NCBI GenBank assembly: GCA_018701215.1
Contig: JABIWH010000027.1
Location: 1-64,000 of the forward strand
Source of the DNA: Rhodospirillaceae bacterium
GTDB lineage: Bacteria > Pseudomonadota > Alphaproteobacteria > GCA-2731375
DNA: 64,000 nucleotides
Direction of reading: 5' to 3'
Below the pieces are notes generated by a model, which was not told the origin of the DNA, ran no database searches, and was given only the letters and a program-made list of their open reading frames with translations. Both the position numbers and the translations under genes were made by a program. This document shows positions 16,705 through 25,138 of this stretch, in pieces. How positions within the stretch are numbered: position 1 is the first letter of the stretch; each line of letters opens with the position of its first letter.

Positions 16705-17988
16705 ATGCCAAAAACCATTTCTCCCGCCGATGTTCCCGCCCTTCTGCAGCCCGGCCACACCGTATTTGTGCAAGGCGCGGTGGGCGAGCCCCTGGCGCTG
16801 GGCCAGGCCCTGGCGGCGGATGGCGAAGCCAGCCGGGGTGTGCATTATGTCTCCTGCCTGGTGCCCGGCATCAACCGCACGGATTTTTCCGCCTTCCATC
16901 CCGACGCCCGCCTGACCGCATTCTTCGTTCAGGCCGAGTTGCGGGAGTCTTTCGCCGCCGGCAAGATCCGCTTTCTGCCCCTGCACTACAGCGGCATTTG
17001 CAGCTATATGAAGAGCCTCCCAGCGATGGATATCCTGTTGATGCAGGTCGCACCCCCCGACGAAAACGGCATGTGCAGCCTGGGCCTGTCGGTGGATTTC
17101 GTGCCGATGCATTTGGACAAGGCCAAGGTGGTGGTGGCGGAGGTCAACGCCAACATGCCCTCGCCCCCCGGCAGCCCGAAAATACCCTACGACCGTCTTG
17201 ACTATGTCCTGCCCACGGCGCGCGCCCTGCCCGAATTGCCCACCGGCGATCTGCCAGCGGTGATCGAAACCATCGGGCAAAAGGTGGCCGCCCTGATCGG
17301 CGACGGCGATTGCATCCAGATCGGCATCGGCAAGGTGCCCGCCGCCATTCTTGGCTGCCTGAAGGACCGCCGCGACCTGGGCCTGCACGGCGGCATGGTG
17401 ACCGATGAAGTCGCGGACCTGGTAGACGCCGGCGCCCTAAATTGCAGCCAAAAGTCCATCGATAGAAACACCTTGATCTGCGGTGCCGCGATGGGCACGC
17501 AACGGGTATTCGATTGGGCCGCCGACCGGACCGACATACAGTTTCGCGGCGCGGACTATACCCACTGCGTGCCCGTAGTGGCGCAGATCGACAATTTCGT
17601 CTCCATCAACTCTACCTTGGAGGTGGATTTGACCGGTCAGGCCAATTCGGAGACCATTAATGCCCGGCAGATCAGCGGCACCGGCGGCCTGGTGGATTTT
17701 GTCCGCGGCGCCCGCATGGCCAACAACGGCCGCTCCGTCCTGGCCCTATCGGCAACGGCGGCGGCGGGCAAGATTTCCCGCATTGTGCCAACACTACAGG
17801 CCGGCGCGGCGGTCAGTTGCCCCCGGGCCGATACCGACTATGTAGTGACGGAATTCGGCGCCGCCCGCATGAAGGACAAGTCCGTCGATGAACGGGCCGA
17901 AGCCTTGATCGCCATCGCCGACCCGAAATTCCACGGCGAATTGAGCGAAGCCTGGAAAGAACAGCGCCAACGCATGGGCGGTAGATAG
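16705..17988 (+). CDS. Acetyl-CoA hydrolase/4-hydroxybutyrate CoA-transferase family protein
   Basis: A 427-residue class I CoA-transferase of the AcH/4HB type. Both halves are seen: the N-terminal domain (PALLQPGHTVFVQGAVGEP, LLMQVAPPDENGMCSLG) and the C-terminal domain with IGIGKVPAAIL, LHGGMVTDEVADLV and GQANSETINAR. The glutamate of the last motif corresponds to the residue that forms the glutamyl-CoA intermediate. A conserved GTGGLVDFVRGA follows. The ATG at 16705 has AGGA 5 bases before it; the frame is open far upstream, but that part is antisense to the MmgE/PrpD gene. The acid partner is unknown. Confidence 0.88.
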   Translation: MPKTISPADVPALLQPGHTVFVQGAVGEPLALGQALAADGEASRGVHYVSCLVPGINRTDFSAFHPDARLTAFFVQAELRESFAAGKIRFLPLHYSGICSYMKSLPAMDILLMQVAPPDENGMCSLGLSVDFVPMHLDKAKVVVAEVNANMPSPPGSPKIPYDRLDYVLPTARALPELPTGDLPAVIETIGQKVAALIGDGDCIQIGIGKVPAAILGCLKDRRDLGLHGGMVTDEVADLVDAGALNCSQKSIDRNTLICGAAMGTQRVFDWAADRTDIQFRGADYTHCVPVVAQIDNFVSINSTLEVDLTGQANSETINARQISGTGGLVDFVRGARMANNGRSVLALSATAAAGKISRIVPTLQAGAAVSCPRADTDYVVTEFGAARMKDKSVDERAEALIAIADPKFHGELSEAWKEQRQRMGGR

Positions 17989-18136
17989 GTTCAACATTCG
18001 TTGAATTGCCAGAACGCCAGGCGGTAGGGGGAGTGGGTGGTTCAGATGCCCAAACAGGGATCTTAACGCTTCATTTATCACGATCTGCTCTTATGGCTCC
18101 GATAATGGGTCAAATTGACGATGGAGCTGGGCCGCG

Positions 18137-18442
18137 ATGATTGGCTGGCTAAGAGCAATTCTATTGGTTTCGGTGACGTTAAGCAGCGCGGGATGTACCG
18201 CCGCGGCCATCAAAATGGTGGACGAAGTAGACGCCACCGTCTCCAAACTGTCGCAGTCCGACTGCCAGCTGGTGCGGGTCATCCATGGCATGGATGTCTG
18301 CCGCAGCGAGGGCAGCCAGGCCGTGCTGCCGGCGGCCTATTGCTACCGCACCATTGGCGGCGTCGATTGCTATGACCGGGCCGACCCCAGGGACCGCCCC
18401 ATCATCCGCCAAACCACCCGCGCCACGGCCGGGCTAGAATAA
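18137..18442 (+). CDS. Small lipoprotein of unknown function
   Basis: A 101-residue protein with a type II signal peptide: a hydrophobic start (MIGWLRAILLVSVTLSSAGC) with the lipobox ending at Cys20. The mature part has four cysteines (SDCQLV, DVCRSE, AYCYRT, VDCYDR) that could form two disulfides in the periplasm. The family is not one I can name. It stands alone between the CoA-transferase and a tRNA gene. The 148 bases before it hold a small dyad (TTCAAC/GTTGAA, 17990-18005) just after the CoA-transferase stop, and nothing else clear. Confidence 0.75.
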   Translation: MIGWLRAILLVSVTLSSAGCTAAAIKMVDEVDATVSKLSQSDCQLVRVIHGMDVCRSEGSQAVLPAAYCYRTIGGVDCYDRADPRDRPIIRQTTRATAGLE

Positions 18443-18468
18443 GAATCTCGAATTCTGTGAACGGATTT

Positions 18469-18544
18469 TGGTGGAGCCGAGCGGGATCGAACCGCTGACC
18501 TCCACGTTGCGAACGTGGCGCTCTCCCAACTGAGCTACGGCCCC
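18469..18544 (-). tRNA. tRNA-Ala (anticodon CGC), CCA encoded
   Basis: On the minus strand the 76 bases fold as a normal cloverleaf: acceptor GGGGCCG with CGGCTCC, D arm GCTC...GAGC, anticodon stem CCACG/CGTGG with loop TTCGCAA (anticodon CGC, reading GCG), and T arm AGCGG-TTCGATC-CCGCT. The acceptor contains the G3-U70 pair that identifies alanine tRNAs, and the 3' CCA is encoded. It lies 26 bases after the lipoprotein gene, on the opposite strand. No integrase or attachment-site duplication was seen beside it. Confidence 0.96.
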
Positions 18545-18652
18545 GAAAAATCCGCTGGCATATAGGAACCATAGGCCGGGACTGTCAAGAGCCATCGCGA
18601 CCCACAGAACAGTCCCGGGCCAATTATTGCTGCATAATTCAGATCAACGTGA

Positions 18653-19429
18653 TCAGAATTTATTGTAAGCACCATCGATGATGAAGGTATCGCCGGAATG
18701 ATAGGCCGAGGCATCGGAGGCCAGATAGACCGCGACGCCACCAAAGTCTTCCTTTGTGCCCCAACGCCGTTGCGGAATGCGCGGCTTCACCGCCGCCTCG
18801 AACTTGTCCCAGCCAAAGGCCGATGCGGTCATCGGCGTTTCGATCCAGCCGGGCAGCACCGAATTCGCCGTAATGCCATAGCGCGCCAAGCCCGCCGATA
18901 GCGAGATCATGATGGAGATCAAGGCGCCCTTGGTGGCGGCGTAATGCACGCTGCGGGGCGAGGCCTCGATCGCGGCCAGGGATGCGGTGCCGATCAGGCG
19001 GCCGCCATCCCCCTGTTCGATCATCTGCTTGGCGGCGGCCTGCAGGGTAAAGAAGGCGCCGTCCAGATTAACGTCCATCACCCGGCGCCATTCCTCCGCC
19101 GGCATGGTCTCGAAGGTGCCGACTTCGGACCGGCCCGAGACGCCGGCATTAGCGAAGCAGCTGTCCACCCGCCCGAACGTCGCCAGGGTTTCGGCAAAGG
19201 CCGCCTTGACCGCCGCCTGGTCGGAAACATCACAGATCTGCGCCGAGACCTTGCCGCCATGGCTTTGCAACTGTTCCAGGGCGGCGGCGTTTTTCTCCGC
19301 GTTGGTGCCCCAGATGCAGACATCGGCGCCGGCCTGGATCATGGCCTCGGCAAAGCCAAGGCCGATACCGCTGTTGCCGCCCGTGACAAGGGCCACTTTG
19401 CCGCTCAGATCAAATGGTTGGTAAGCCAT
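18653..19429 (-). CDS. SDR family oxidoreductase
   Basis: A 258-residue classical short-chain dehydrogenase/reductase. The cofactor loop is VTGGNSGIGLGFAEA (about 15-29), followed by the NAG motif in CFANAGVSG, the catalytic Ser in IGTASLAA and Tyr-x-x-x-Lys in HYAATKGAL (about 163-167), and a typical end SGDTFIIDGAYNKF. NAD(P)-dependent oxidation of an alcohol or reduction of a ketone is expected; the substrate is unknown. It begins 15 bases after moaE and may be read through from the molybdopterin operon, but nothing links it to that pathway. Confidence 0.88.
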   Translation of the reverse strand: MAYQPFDLSGKVALVTGGNSGIGLGFAEAMIQAGADVCIWGTNAEKNAAALEQLQSHGGKVSAQICDVSDQAAVKAAFAETLATFGRVDSCFANAGVSGRSEVGTFETMPAEEWRRVMDVNLDGAFFTLQAAAKQMIEQGDGGRLIGTASLAAIEASPRSVHYAATKGALISIMISLSAGLARYGITANSVLPGWIETPMTASAFGWDKFEAAVKPRIPQRRWGTKEDFGGVAVYLASDASAYHSGDTFIIDGAYNKF

Positions 19430-19444
19430 GTTCGTCGTCCTTTA

Positions 19445-19936
19445 TTACTCGGTTTCGGGTACATCATTTTTTTTGCTGGATGATTGGTCTGTTTGCCAGC
19501 GCGCCGCCGCGTCATCGTCGTCCTGGCGCGCGGCGACCCAATTGCTCTCGCCATTAACCTCTTCCAGCTTCCAGAACGGCGCCTTGGTTTTCAGCCAGTC
19601 CATCAGAAAGGCACAGGCTTCGAACGCGGCCTGACGGTGCCTAGAGGTGGCGGCGCACAGCACGATCTGATCGCCCGGCAACAGCCGGCCATAGCGATGA
19701 ATAATCAGCACCTGGTCCAGGGGCCAGCGGGCCAACGCCTCGGCCTCCAACTGCGCCAACTGTTTCTCGGTCATGCCGGGGTAATGTTCCAGGGTCATGG
19801 CGGACAATTCGCCCGATCCCGCCACATCACGCACCAAACCGATAAATGATGCCACGGCGCCAACCTCAGGGCGGCCCCGGCTCAATGCCGCCAGTTCGGC
19901 GCCGGTATCGAAGTCCTCGCTCTGCACCTTTATCAT
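19445..19936 (-). CDS. moaE: Molybdopterin synthase catalytic subunit MoaE
   Basis: MoaE is the large subunit of molybdopterin synthase and transfers sulfur from the MoaD C-terminus to precursor Z. The 163-residue protein shows GAVASFIGLVRD (about 26-37), LEHYPGM, IIHRYGRLLPGD, and the catalytic-lysine region WLKTKAPFWKLE (about 114-125). The last 30 residues are a hydrophilic tail (acidic DDDDAA, then SSSKKND) beyond the usual end. It follows moaD after a 62-base repeat-rich spacer; moaE and moaD are normally made together. Confidence 0.95.
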   Translation of the reverse strand: MIKVQSEDFDTGAELAALSRGRPEVGAVASFIGLVRDVAGSGELSAMTLEHYPGMTEKQLAQLEAEALARWPLDQVLIIHRYGRLLPGDQIVLCAATSRHRQAAFEACAFLMDWLKTKAPFWKLEEVNGESNWVAARQDDDDAAARWQTDQSSSKKNDVPETE

Positions 19937-19984
19937 CGGATCATCATCATCTGAGCACCATCATCGGATCACCATCATCGGATC
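19932..19984. repeat. Short direct repeats between moaD and moaE
   Basis: Two exact 14-bp copies of ACCATCATCGGATC stand in tandem (19957-19970 and 19971-19984), preceded by a degenerate copy that runs into the moaE start codon (ATCATCGGATCATCATCATC). The repeat fills most of the 62-base spacer and includes the ribosome-binding region of moaE, where no strong Shine-Dalgarno is visible. It is probably a slippage product. Confidence 0.85.
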
Positions 19985-19998
19985 ACCTGGGTCCGGGT

Positions 19999-20259
19999 TC
20001 AGCCGCCCCAACCGCCAGTTACCGGGGGGAAGAAAGCCACCTCGTCATCGGGGCCGACGGGTACGTCATCCCTGGCGAATTCCTGATTGACGGCGCAGTG
20101 CACCCCGATGGGATCGTCAAAAGCGGCGGCGTGGCCATCTGATTGCCGCGCCAGCCAGGCGGTTAATTGCCCGACCGTGGTGACCGAAGCCGGCAGGTTC
20201 ACGGTTTCTTCCGACTTGCCGACACGGTCACGCAGCCAGGCAAAATATAAAAGCTTCAT
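19999..20259 (-). CDS. moaD: Molybdopterin synthase sulfur carrier subunit MoaD
   Basis: MoaD is a ubiquitin-fold carrier whose C-terminal glycine is thiocarboxylated and donates sulfur in molybdopterin synthesis. The 86-residue protein starts with MKLLYFAWLRDRVGK and ends in FFPPVTGGWGG, the required Gly-Gly terminus. Length is normal. The ATG overlaps the moeA stop (ATGA). Confidence 0.95.
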   Translation of the reverse strand: MKLLYFAWLRDRVGKSEETVNLPASVTTVGQLTAWLARQSDGHAAAFDDPIGVHCAVNQEFARDDVPVGPDDEVAFFPPVTGGWGG

Positions 20260-21518
20260 GAGGCCACCTCGTCAAAAGACAGAAAATCCACGGGCTCGCC
20301 CGCCTTTACCTGGGTCACATCCTCGGGAATTTCAACCAGGCCATGGGTCTGTACCAGGGAATTGATGATACCCGAGCCCAGAGGCCGGAACAGCACGGCA
20401 CGGGGGCCGCGGCCGGCGGCGCAGTCCAGCCGCGCCCGCAGCCATTCCCGCCGGCCGGCCTTTTTCTCGTAGTCAAAATCAGCGGTGACCCGGTACAGCA
20501 CCGGATCGAGGTCAACCGCGCCAGCCAGCCCGAGGATCAACGGCCGGGCAAAGCGCAGAAAACATACCGTGGCGGCCACGGGATTGCCCGGCAGGCCGAC
20601 GAATGCCGCCCCGCCAACCTGACCCAGGGCCAATGGCCGGCCCGGTTTTATGGCCAGGCGCCAGAAATTCAGATGACCCAGGGCCTCCACCGCGCCGCGC
20701 ACGTGATCTTCATCACCGACCGAGACCCCGCCCGAGGTCAACAACAGATCATGCGTCTTGGCGGCGCCGTCCAGTCCCGCCCGCACGGCGTCCGCATCGT
20801 CGGGCAGAATGCCCAAATCCGAGACTTCCGCGCCAAGACCGGTGATCAGCGCCATCAGAATTTGCCGGTTGGCGTCATAGACACTGCCCACGGGCAGCGC
20901 CGCACCCGGTTCGGCCAATTCATCGCCGGTGGAAAACACGCCAACCTTGAGGGGGCGGTACACAGTCAACGCGCCATGGCCCACGGAAGCCGCCAGGCCG
21001 AGGTCCTGGGGGCGGAGGCGCCGGCCACGGCGCAACACCACATCGCCCTGTTTGGTATCCTCGCCTTGGTGGCGGCGGTTGGCGCCCAATTTCAGACCCG
21101 GCGGAATGGTGAGGTATCCTGCCACCTGCTCCACATCTTCCTGCATCACCACCGTATCGGCGCCCGTGGGCATGACGGCGCCGGTGAATATGCGCACGGT
21201 CTGCCCGGCTGTTACCTTGCCCTCGAAAGGATGCCCGGCGGCGGAGCGGCCTTGCACGGCGAGCCGGGTCGGGCCATCCGGCTCCAGATCCTCATGGCGC
21301 AGGGCATAACCGTCAACGGCTGAATTGTCATGCGGTGGCACATCCAGGGCGGAGGTCACGTCGGCGGCCAAAATACGGCCCTGGGCCTGGGCCAGGGGCA
21401 ATTGTTCGAGGCGGTCCTGGGTCACCGTCACGATACGGTCGCGCAGCACGGCCAGGGCCTCCGCCGTGGACATCAAATCCTCGACCTGGTTAAAGCAATC
21501 ATCGGCAAGCTTGTTCAT
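20256..21518 (-). CDS. moeA: Molybdopterin molybdotransferase MoeA
   Basis: MoeA inserts molybdate into adenylated molybdopterin. The 420-residue protein shows the domain order of the family: DVPPHDNSAVDGYAL (about 47-61), GRSAAGHPF, RIFTGAVMPTGADTVVMQE (about 86-104), then the MPT-binding domain with GVFSTGDEL, LTSGGVSVGDED, KPGRPLALG and GLPGNPVAA (about 313-321). The C-terminal domain has RREWLRARL. The ATG at 21518 overlaps the mobB stop (ATGA); an upstream ATG at 21542 would add eight residues within mobB. Confidence 0.95.
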   Translation of the reverse strand: MNKLADDCFNQVEDLMSTAEALAVLRDRIVTVTQDRLEQLPLAQAQGRILAADVTSALDVPPHDNSAVDGYALRHEDLEPDGPTRLAVQGRSAAGHPFEGKVTAGQTVRIFTGAVMPTGADTVVMQEDVEQVAGYLTIPPGLKLGANRRHQGEDTKQGDVVLRRGRRLRPQDLGLAASVGHGALTVYRPLKVGVFSTGDELAEPGAALPVGSVYDANRQILMALITGLGAEVSDLGILPDDADAVRAGLDGAAKTHDLLLTSGGVSVGDEDHVRGAVEALGHLNFWRLAIKPGRPLALGQVGGAAFVGLPGNPVAATVCFLRFARPLILGLAGAVDLDPVLYRVTADFDYEKKAGRREWLRARLDCAAGRGPRAVLFRPLGSGIINSLVQTHGLVEIPEDVTQVKAGEPVDFLSFDEVAS

Positions 21519-22060
21519 GACGCCGGCCCTTTGGAGTGACAAAAATCAATGACGAAATCCGCCACTGCCCCGATGTCGTCCAGATCCAGCAACGGTATGC
21601 CGAGATCCGGGCCTTCGGGATGATAATTGGCGGCCAGGGCAATAAAACTCTCATCCTCGCGGCATAACAAGGGCTTATGCAGGCCATGGCGATGGACTTC
21701 CAGCTTCAAATGGCCCTCCGCCTTGTAACCTTCCACCAGGACCAGGTCCACCGGCGACATGCGGGCCAGCAAGTCCTCCAGTTTAGGCTCTTCGTCATTG
21801 CGGTTTTCATGCATCAGGGCCCAGCGCACGCCGGCGCTGATCAGCACCTCAACCGCGCCGGCCTCGCGATGGCGATAGGAATCCTTGCCTGGCTGATCCA
21901 CATCGAAAGTATGATGCGCATGCTTGATGGTGGATACCCGCAATCCCCGCGCGGTCAGGGCCGGAATCAGTTCGGTAAGCAGTGTCGTCTTGCCGGCGCC
22001 GCTCCACCCGGTCACGCCCAAAATTTTCAAGGCAGTACTTTCACGATTGGTCTGTTCCAT
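21515..22060 (-). CDS. mobB: Molybdopterin-guanine dinucleotide biosynthesis protein MobB
   Basis: MobB is a P-loop GTP-binding adaptor that assists MobA in forming the guanine dinucleotide form of the cofactor. Starting at the ATG at 22060, the 181-residue protein has ILGVTGWSGAGKTTLL (P-loop, about 14-29), STIKHAHHTFDVDQPGKDS, LVEGYK and the aspartate-rich end. The frame is open 33 codons further upstream, but there it encodes only Pro-Thr-Gln-Ser repeats over the pgsA 3' end. With the chosen start mobB overlaps pgsA by 20 bases. mobA is not in the window. Confidence 0.9.
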   Translation of the reverse strand: MEQTNRESTALKILGVTGWSGAGKTTLLTELIPALTARGLRVSTIKHAHHTFDVDQPGKDSYRHREAGAVEVLISAGVRWALMHENRNDEEPKLEDLLARMSPVDLVLVEGYKAEGHLKLEVHRHGLHKPLLCREDESFIALAANYHPEGPDLGIPLLDLDDIGAVADFVIDFCHSKGPAS

Positions 22061-22673
22061 CGGACTGGACTGAGTTGGCCCGGACTGAGTTGGACTGGAC
22101 TGGGTCGGATTGGGGCACATCGGCGGTGACATGACGCAACCCCACCCGCAAATAGTCATAGCCGGTGTAGATAGTAAACAGCGCCGCCAGCCACATGCCC
22201 AGGCGGCCGATCTCCATCACCGGGATCGGATCCCAGCCGGCCTCGCCCACGATCAAAAAGCCGATCGCCAGCATCTGCATCGCCGTCTTCCATTTCGCCA
22301 CCCGGCTGACCGGTACGCTGACCCGCAATTCAGCGAGAAACTCGCGCAGGCCGGAGACCAGAATTTCCCGGCACAGGATCACCACCGTGGGCAGGATCGT
22401 CCACTCCCCGATACGGCCGACATAGACCAGCATCAACAAGGTGGCGGCAACCAGCAGTTTGTCGGCGACCGGATCAAGAAACCGGCCCAGACCGCTTTCC
22501 TCGCCCAAGCTACGGGCCAGATAGCCGTCAAGGATATCCGTGATGCCGGCGACAGTGAAAATCGCGAAGGCCAGCCAATTCGACAATGGCGAGGCCAAAT
22601 AAAAGGCGCCAATCAAGGCTGGAATTGCCAGGATCCGCGACAGGGTCAAAAGATTTGGTAGGGTGGTAATCAT
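22041..22673 (-). CDS. pgsA: CDP-diacylglycerol-glycerol-3-phosphate 3-phosphatidyltransferase
   Basis: PgsA makes phosphatidylglycerol phosphate at the inner membrane. The 210-residue protein starts with ITTLPNLLTLSRILAIPAL and carries the CDP-alcohol phosphotransferase motif, with DILDGYLAR then GLGRFLDPVADK (about 46-72), which supplies the metal-binding aspartates. Several transmembrane helices follow. The last 25 residues (after RHVTADV) are a Ser/Gln/Asp-rich tail encoded by a repeat and are not part of the family core. It lies between uvrC and mobB on the same strand. Confidence 0.95.
   Translation of the reverse strand: MITTLPNLLTLSRILAIPALIGAFYLASPLSNWLAFAIFTVAGITDILDGYLARSLGEESGLGRFLDPVADKLLVAATLLMLVYVGRIGEWTILPTVVILCREILVSGLREFLAELRVSVPVSRVAKWKTAMQMLAIGFLIVGEAGWDPIPVMEIGRLGMWLAALFTIYTGYDYLRVGLRHVTADVPQSDPVQSNSVRANSVQSDGTDQS
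22061..22115. repeat. Degenerate direct repeat across the pgsA/mobB junction
   Basis: The plus strand shows repeated units of the type GGACTGAGTTGG/GGACTGGACTGG four to five times. They encode the Ser/Gln-rich tail of PgsA in one frame and Pro-Thr-Gln-Ser units upstream of mobB in another. The expansion appears to have moved the pgsA stop past the mobB start, creating the overlap. Confidence 0.75.
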
Positions 22674-22741
22674 GTCCTCAAGCCGCAGTATCTTGGCGCG
22701 GTTTGAGTATAAGGATTTCGCGCCGGGGTGAAAGCATCGGT

Positions 22742-24766
22742 TCAGCCTTCGGGGTGAAAGAAGTCATAAATTTTCCGTGCCAGTGCCTTTGAGATGCCTT
22801 TGGCGCTTTCCAGATCCGCCAGACCGGCGGTTTCCACTGCCCGGGCCGAGCCGAAATGATGCAGCAGCGTCCGCTTGCGGCCAGGGCCAACACCGGGGAT
22901 GCTGTCCAGCGCCGAACGGTCTATGCGCTTGGCCCGGCGCGCCCGGTGGGTGCCAATGGCGAAACGATGGGATTCATCGCGCAAGCGCTGCAGGAAATAC
23001 AGCACCGCGCTGCGCGGCGGTAACGCGATCTCGGGCTTGTCGGGCAGAAAAATCCGCTCCAACCCGGCATTGCGGTCCGGCCCCTTGGCGATGGCGGCCA
23101 GGGCAACGCCGGTAACGCCGAGGTCAGCGAAGACCTCGCGTACCGCCGTCAATTGACCGATGCCGCCGTCGAGCAGCACCAGATCCGGCCATTCGCCCGC
23201 CACGCGGACATTTTCTGCTTCATCTTCCGCTTCGTCGGCCGCGGCCTCTGCGGAACTTTCGGCCGCCGCATTTTCAGCAGCAGCCTGGGCCTTCATCAGG
23301 CGGGAAAAGCGACGGCGCAGGACCTCGCGCATCATGCCGTAGTCGTCGCCGGGGGTGAGGTCGTCATCCTTGATATTGAATTTTCGGTAGGCGTTTTTCT
23401 GGAACCCTTCCGGCCCGGCCACGATCATCGCGCCGATGGCGTCCGTGCCCATGATATGGCTGTTGTCATAGACTTCGATGCGTTGCGGCGGACCATCCAG
23501 AGCGAACAACTCGGCCACATCGTCCAACAGGCGCCGCTGGCTGGCGCTTTCCGCCAAACGCCGGGCCAGGGCTTCGCGGGCATTGGTTTCGGCATGCTTG
23601 ACCAGCTCCCGCCGCTGGCCGCGTTCGGGATGGCGCAGGCGGACCTTGCGCTCTGCCTTGACACTTAGTGCCTCGGCGATCAGGGCATGGTTTTCCGGCC
23701 ATTCGTTGAGCAGGATCTCTTTCGGCGGCGGCTTGTCATCGTAGAACTGTCCCATGAAAGCGCTCAGGACCTCGACCGGTGTCCGCTCCTTACCATGAGA
23801 GGGAAAATAGGCCCGGTTGCCCCAGTTTTGCCCGGCCCGGAAGAAGAAAACCTGAATACAGCTTTGCCCCCCTTCCATATGGATCGCGATGACATCGGCC
23901 TCGGCCACGCTGGCCACGTTAATACCCTGATGGGCCTGAACATGTGCCAAGGCACGCAGGCGGTCGCGGTAGACGGCGGCGGTCTCGAACGCCAGCTCGG
24001 TCGAGGCGGCCTCCATTTTCTCGGACAGGCCATGCTGGACCTGTTGGCTGCGCCCGGACAGGAAATCCCGCGCCTCCGCCACCAACTCGGCATAACTATC
24101 CTTGTCGATGCGGTCCACGCAGGGCCCGGCGCAGCGGCGGATCTGATATTGCAGACAGGGCCGGGTGCGGGCGGCGAAAATACTGTCCGAGCAGGAGCGC
24201 AGGGGAAAGGCTTTTTGCAGAGTATTCAGTGTACGGTTAACCGATGAGGCCGAGGCGAAGGGGCCGAAATACTCTCCCTTGCGGTTGCGGGCACCGCGGT
24301 GCTTGGCCAGCTGCGGCCATTCATGATCGCCCGTGATGATGATGAAGGGGAACGATTTGTCGTCGCGGAGCAGAATGTTGTAGCGCGGGCGCAGGCGTTT
24401 GATCAGGTTGCTCTCCAGCAGCAACGCCTCGACCTCCGTATGGGTGGTCACTACTTCCATGGCGCGGGTTTCAGCGATCATCCGCAGGGTCCGTGTATTC
24501 AGGCCCGCCGGCTGGGCATAGTTACGCACCCGGTTCTTTAAAACCTTAGCTTTGCCCACATAAAGCACTTCGCCATTTTCAGCCAGCATGCGGTAGACCC
24601 CCGGCGCCGCCGGCATGGTCTCCAACGCCGCGCGGATCGCGTCCCGGCCATGCTTGATACCGGTCTCGGGGCCGGCCTCGGGCCGGCCGTCGCCGGGCAG
24701 ATCCAAGGAGTGAGCGGTTGGTTTGTCAGCCTTTGCCATGGCGTTATTTTCCGCGCCTTTTGCCAT
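22742..24766 (-). CDS. uvrC: Excinuclease ABC subunit C
   Basis: UvrC makes both incisions in nucleotide excision repair. The 674-residue protein has an N-terminal GIY-YIG domain (PGVYRMLAENGEVLYVGKAK, about 55-74), a Cys-rich segment (CLQYQIRRCAGPC), a UvrB-binding UVR helix pair (about 240-275), an RNase H-like endonuclease domain (VYDNSHIMG and VLLDGGIGQL with catalytic aspartates) and a C-terminal helix-hairpin-helix pair (SIPGVGPGRKRTLL). Two additions stand out: about 45 residues before the GIY-YIG domain and an Ala/Glu-rich insertion at about 492-518 inside the endonuclease region. Starts at 24766 and 24739 are both possible. Confidence 0.95.
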   Translation of the reverse strand: MAKGAENNAMAKADKPTAHSLDLPGDGRPEAGPETGIKHGRDAIRAALETMPAAPGVYRMLAENGEVLYVGKAKVLKNRVRNYAQPAGLNTRTLRMIAETRAMEVVTTHTEVEALLLESNLIKRLRPRYNILLRDDKSFPFIIITGDHEWPQLAKHRGARNRKGEYFGPFASASSVNRTLNTLQKAFPLRSCSDSIFAARTRPCLQYQIRRCAGPCVDRIDKDSYAELVAEARDFLSGRSQQVQHGLSEKMEAASTELAFETAAVYRDRLRALAHVQAHQGINVASVAEADVIAIHMEGGQSCIQVFFFRAGQNWGNRAYFPSHGKERTPVEVLSAFMGQFYDDKPPPKEILLNEWPENHALIAEALSVKAERKVRLRHPERGQRRELVKHAETNAREALARRLAESASQRRLLDDVAELFALDGPPQRIEVYDNSHIMGTDAIGAMIVAGPEGFQKNAYRKFNIKDDDLTPGDDYGMMREVLRRRFSRLMKAQAAAENAAAESSAEAAADEAEDEAENVRVAGEWPDLVLLDGGIGQLTAVREVFADLGVTGVALAAIAKGPDRNAGLERIFLPDKPEIALPPRSAVLYFLQRLRDESHRFAIGTHRARRAKRIDRSALDSIPGVGPGRKRTLLHHFGSARAVETAGLADLESAKGISKALARKIYDFFHPEG

Positions 24767-25138
24767 TCGTCAATGGTTCATAATCACTACGTAATTGGCT
24801 GCCGGCCGATATCCACCTAACCTGTGGATAAATATGTGGGGAAGCCTTTTCCGATGGCATCAAAGTGGCGGAATCCCGCCCATTCGCCCGCTTTGCATAA
24901 AAAATAGGCAAAACTGTAATCCATTGATTCTAAATGATAATTTTAAAACGGTCTGGAACAGGCCTTGTGCACGACTGAAATGTAACACAATTATTACCAA
25001 AGCCCGTCGATTTCGATTGCCTGTGCACAAAGAAACGGGATTGGCGACGATTTCAAGCAGTTACGGACAAGTCACCAAATGCCGTCAGGTTGGGCAGATA
25101 CAATATCAATGCACATTCCGATTCAGTTGTCATGCAAT
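24767..25138. other. Intergenic region between uvrC and the antiporter gene
   Basis: About 370 bases with clearly lower GC than the flanks. It lies upstream of uvrC and downstream of the antiporter, so it should hold the uvrC promoter. A 150-codon plus-strand frame crosses it (24795-25247) but has unnatural composition, no ribosome-binding site and overlaps the antiporter 3' end. No tRNA, repeat or convincing hairpin terminator was found. Confidence 0.5.

Noticed and set aside
17990..18005. TTCAAC-ATTC-GTTGAA dyad after the CoA-transferase gene as a terminator
   Set aside because: Only a 6-bp AT-rich stem without a following T-run; too weak to call.
18469..18544. tRNA-Ala as an integration site
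   Set aside because: No integrase gene and no duplicated 3' tRNA segment were seen on either side.
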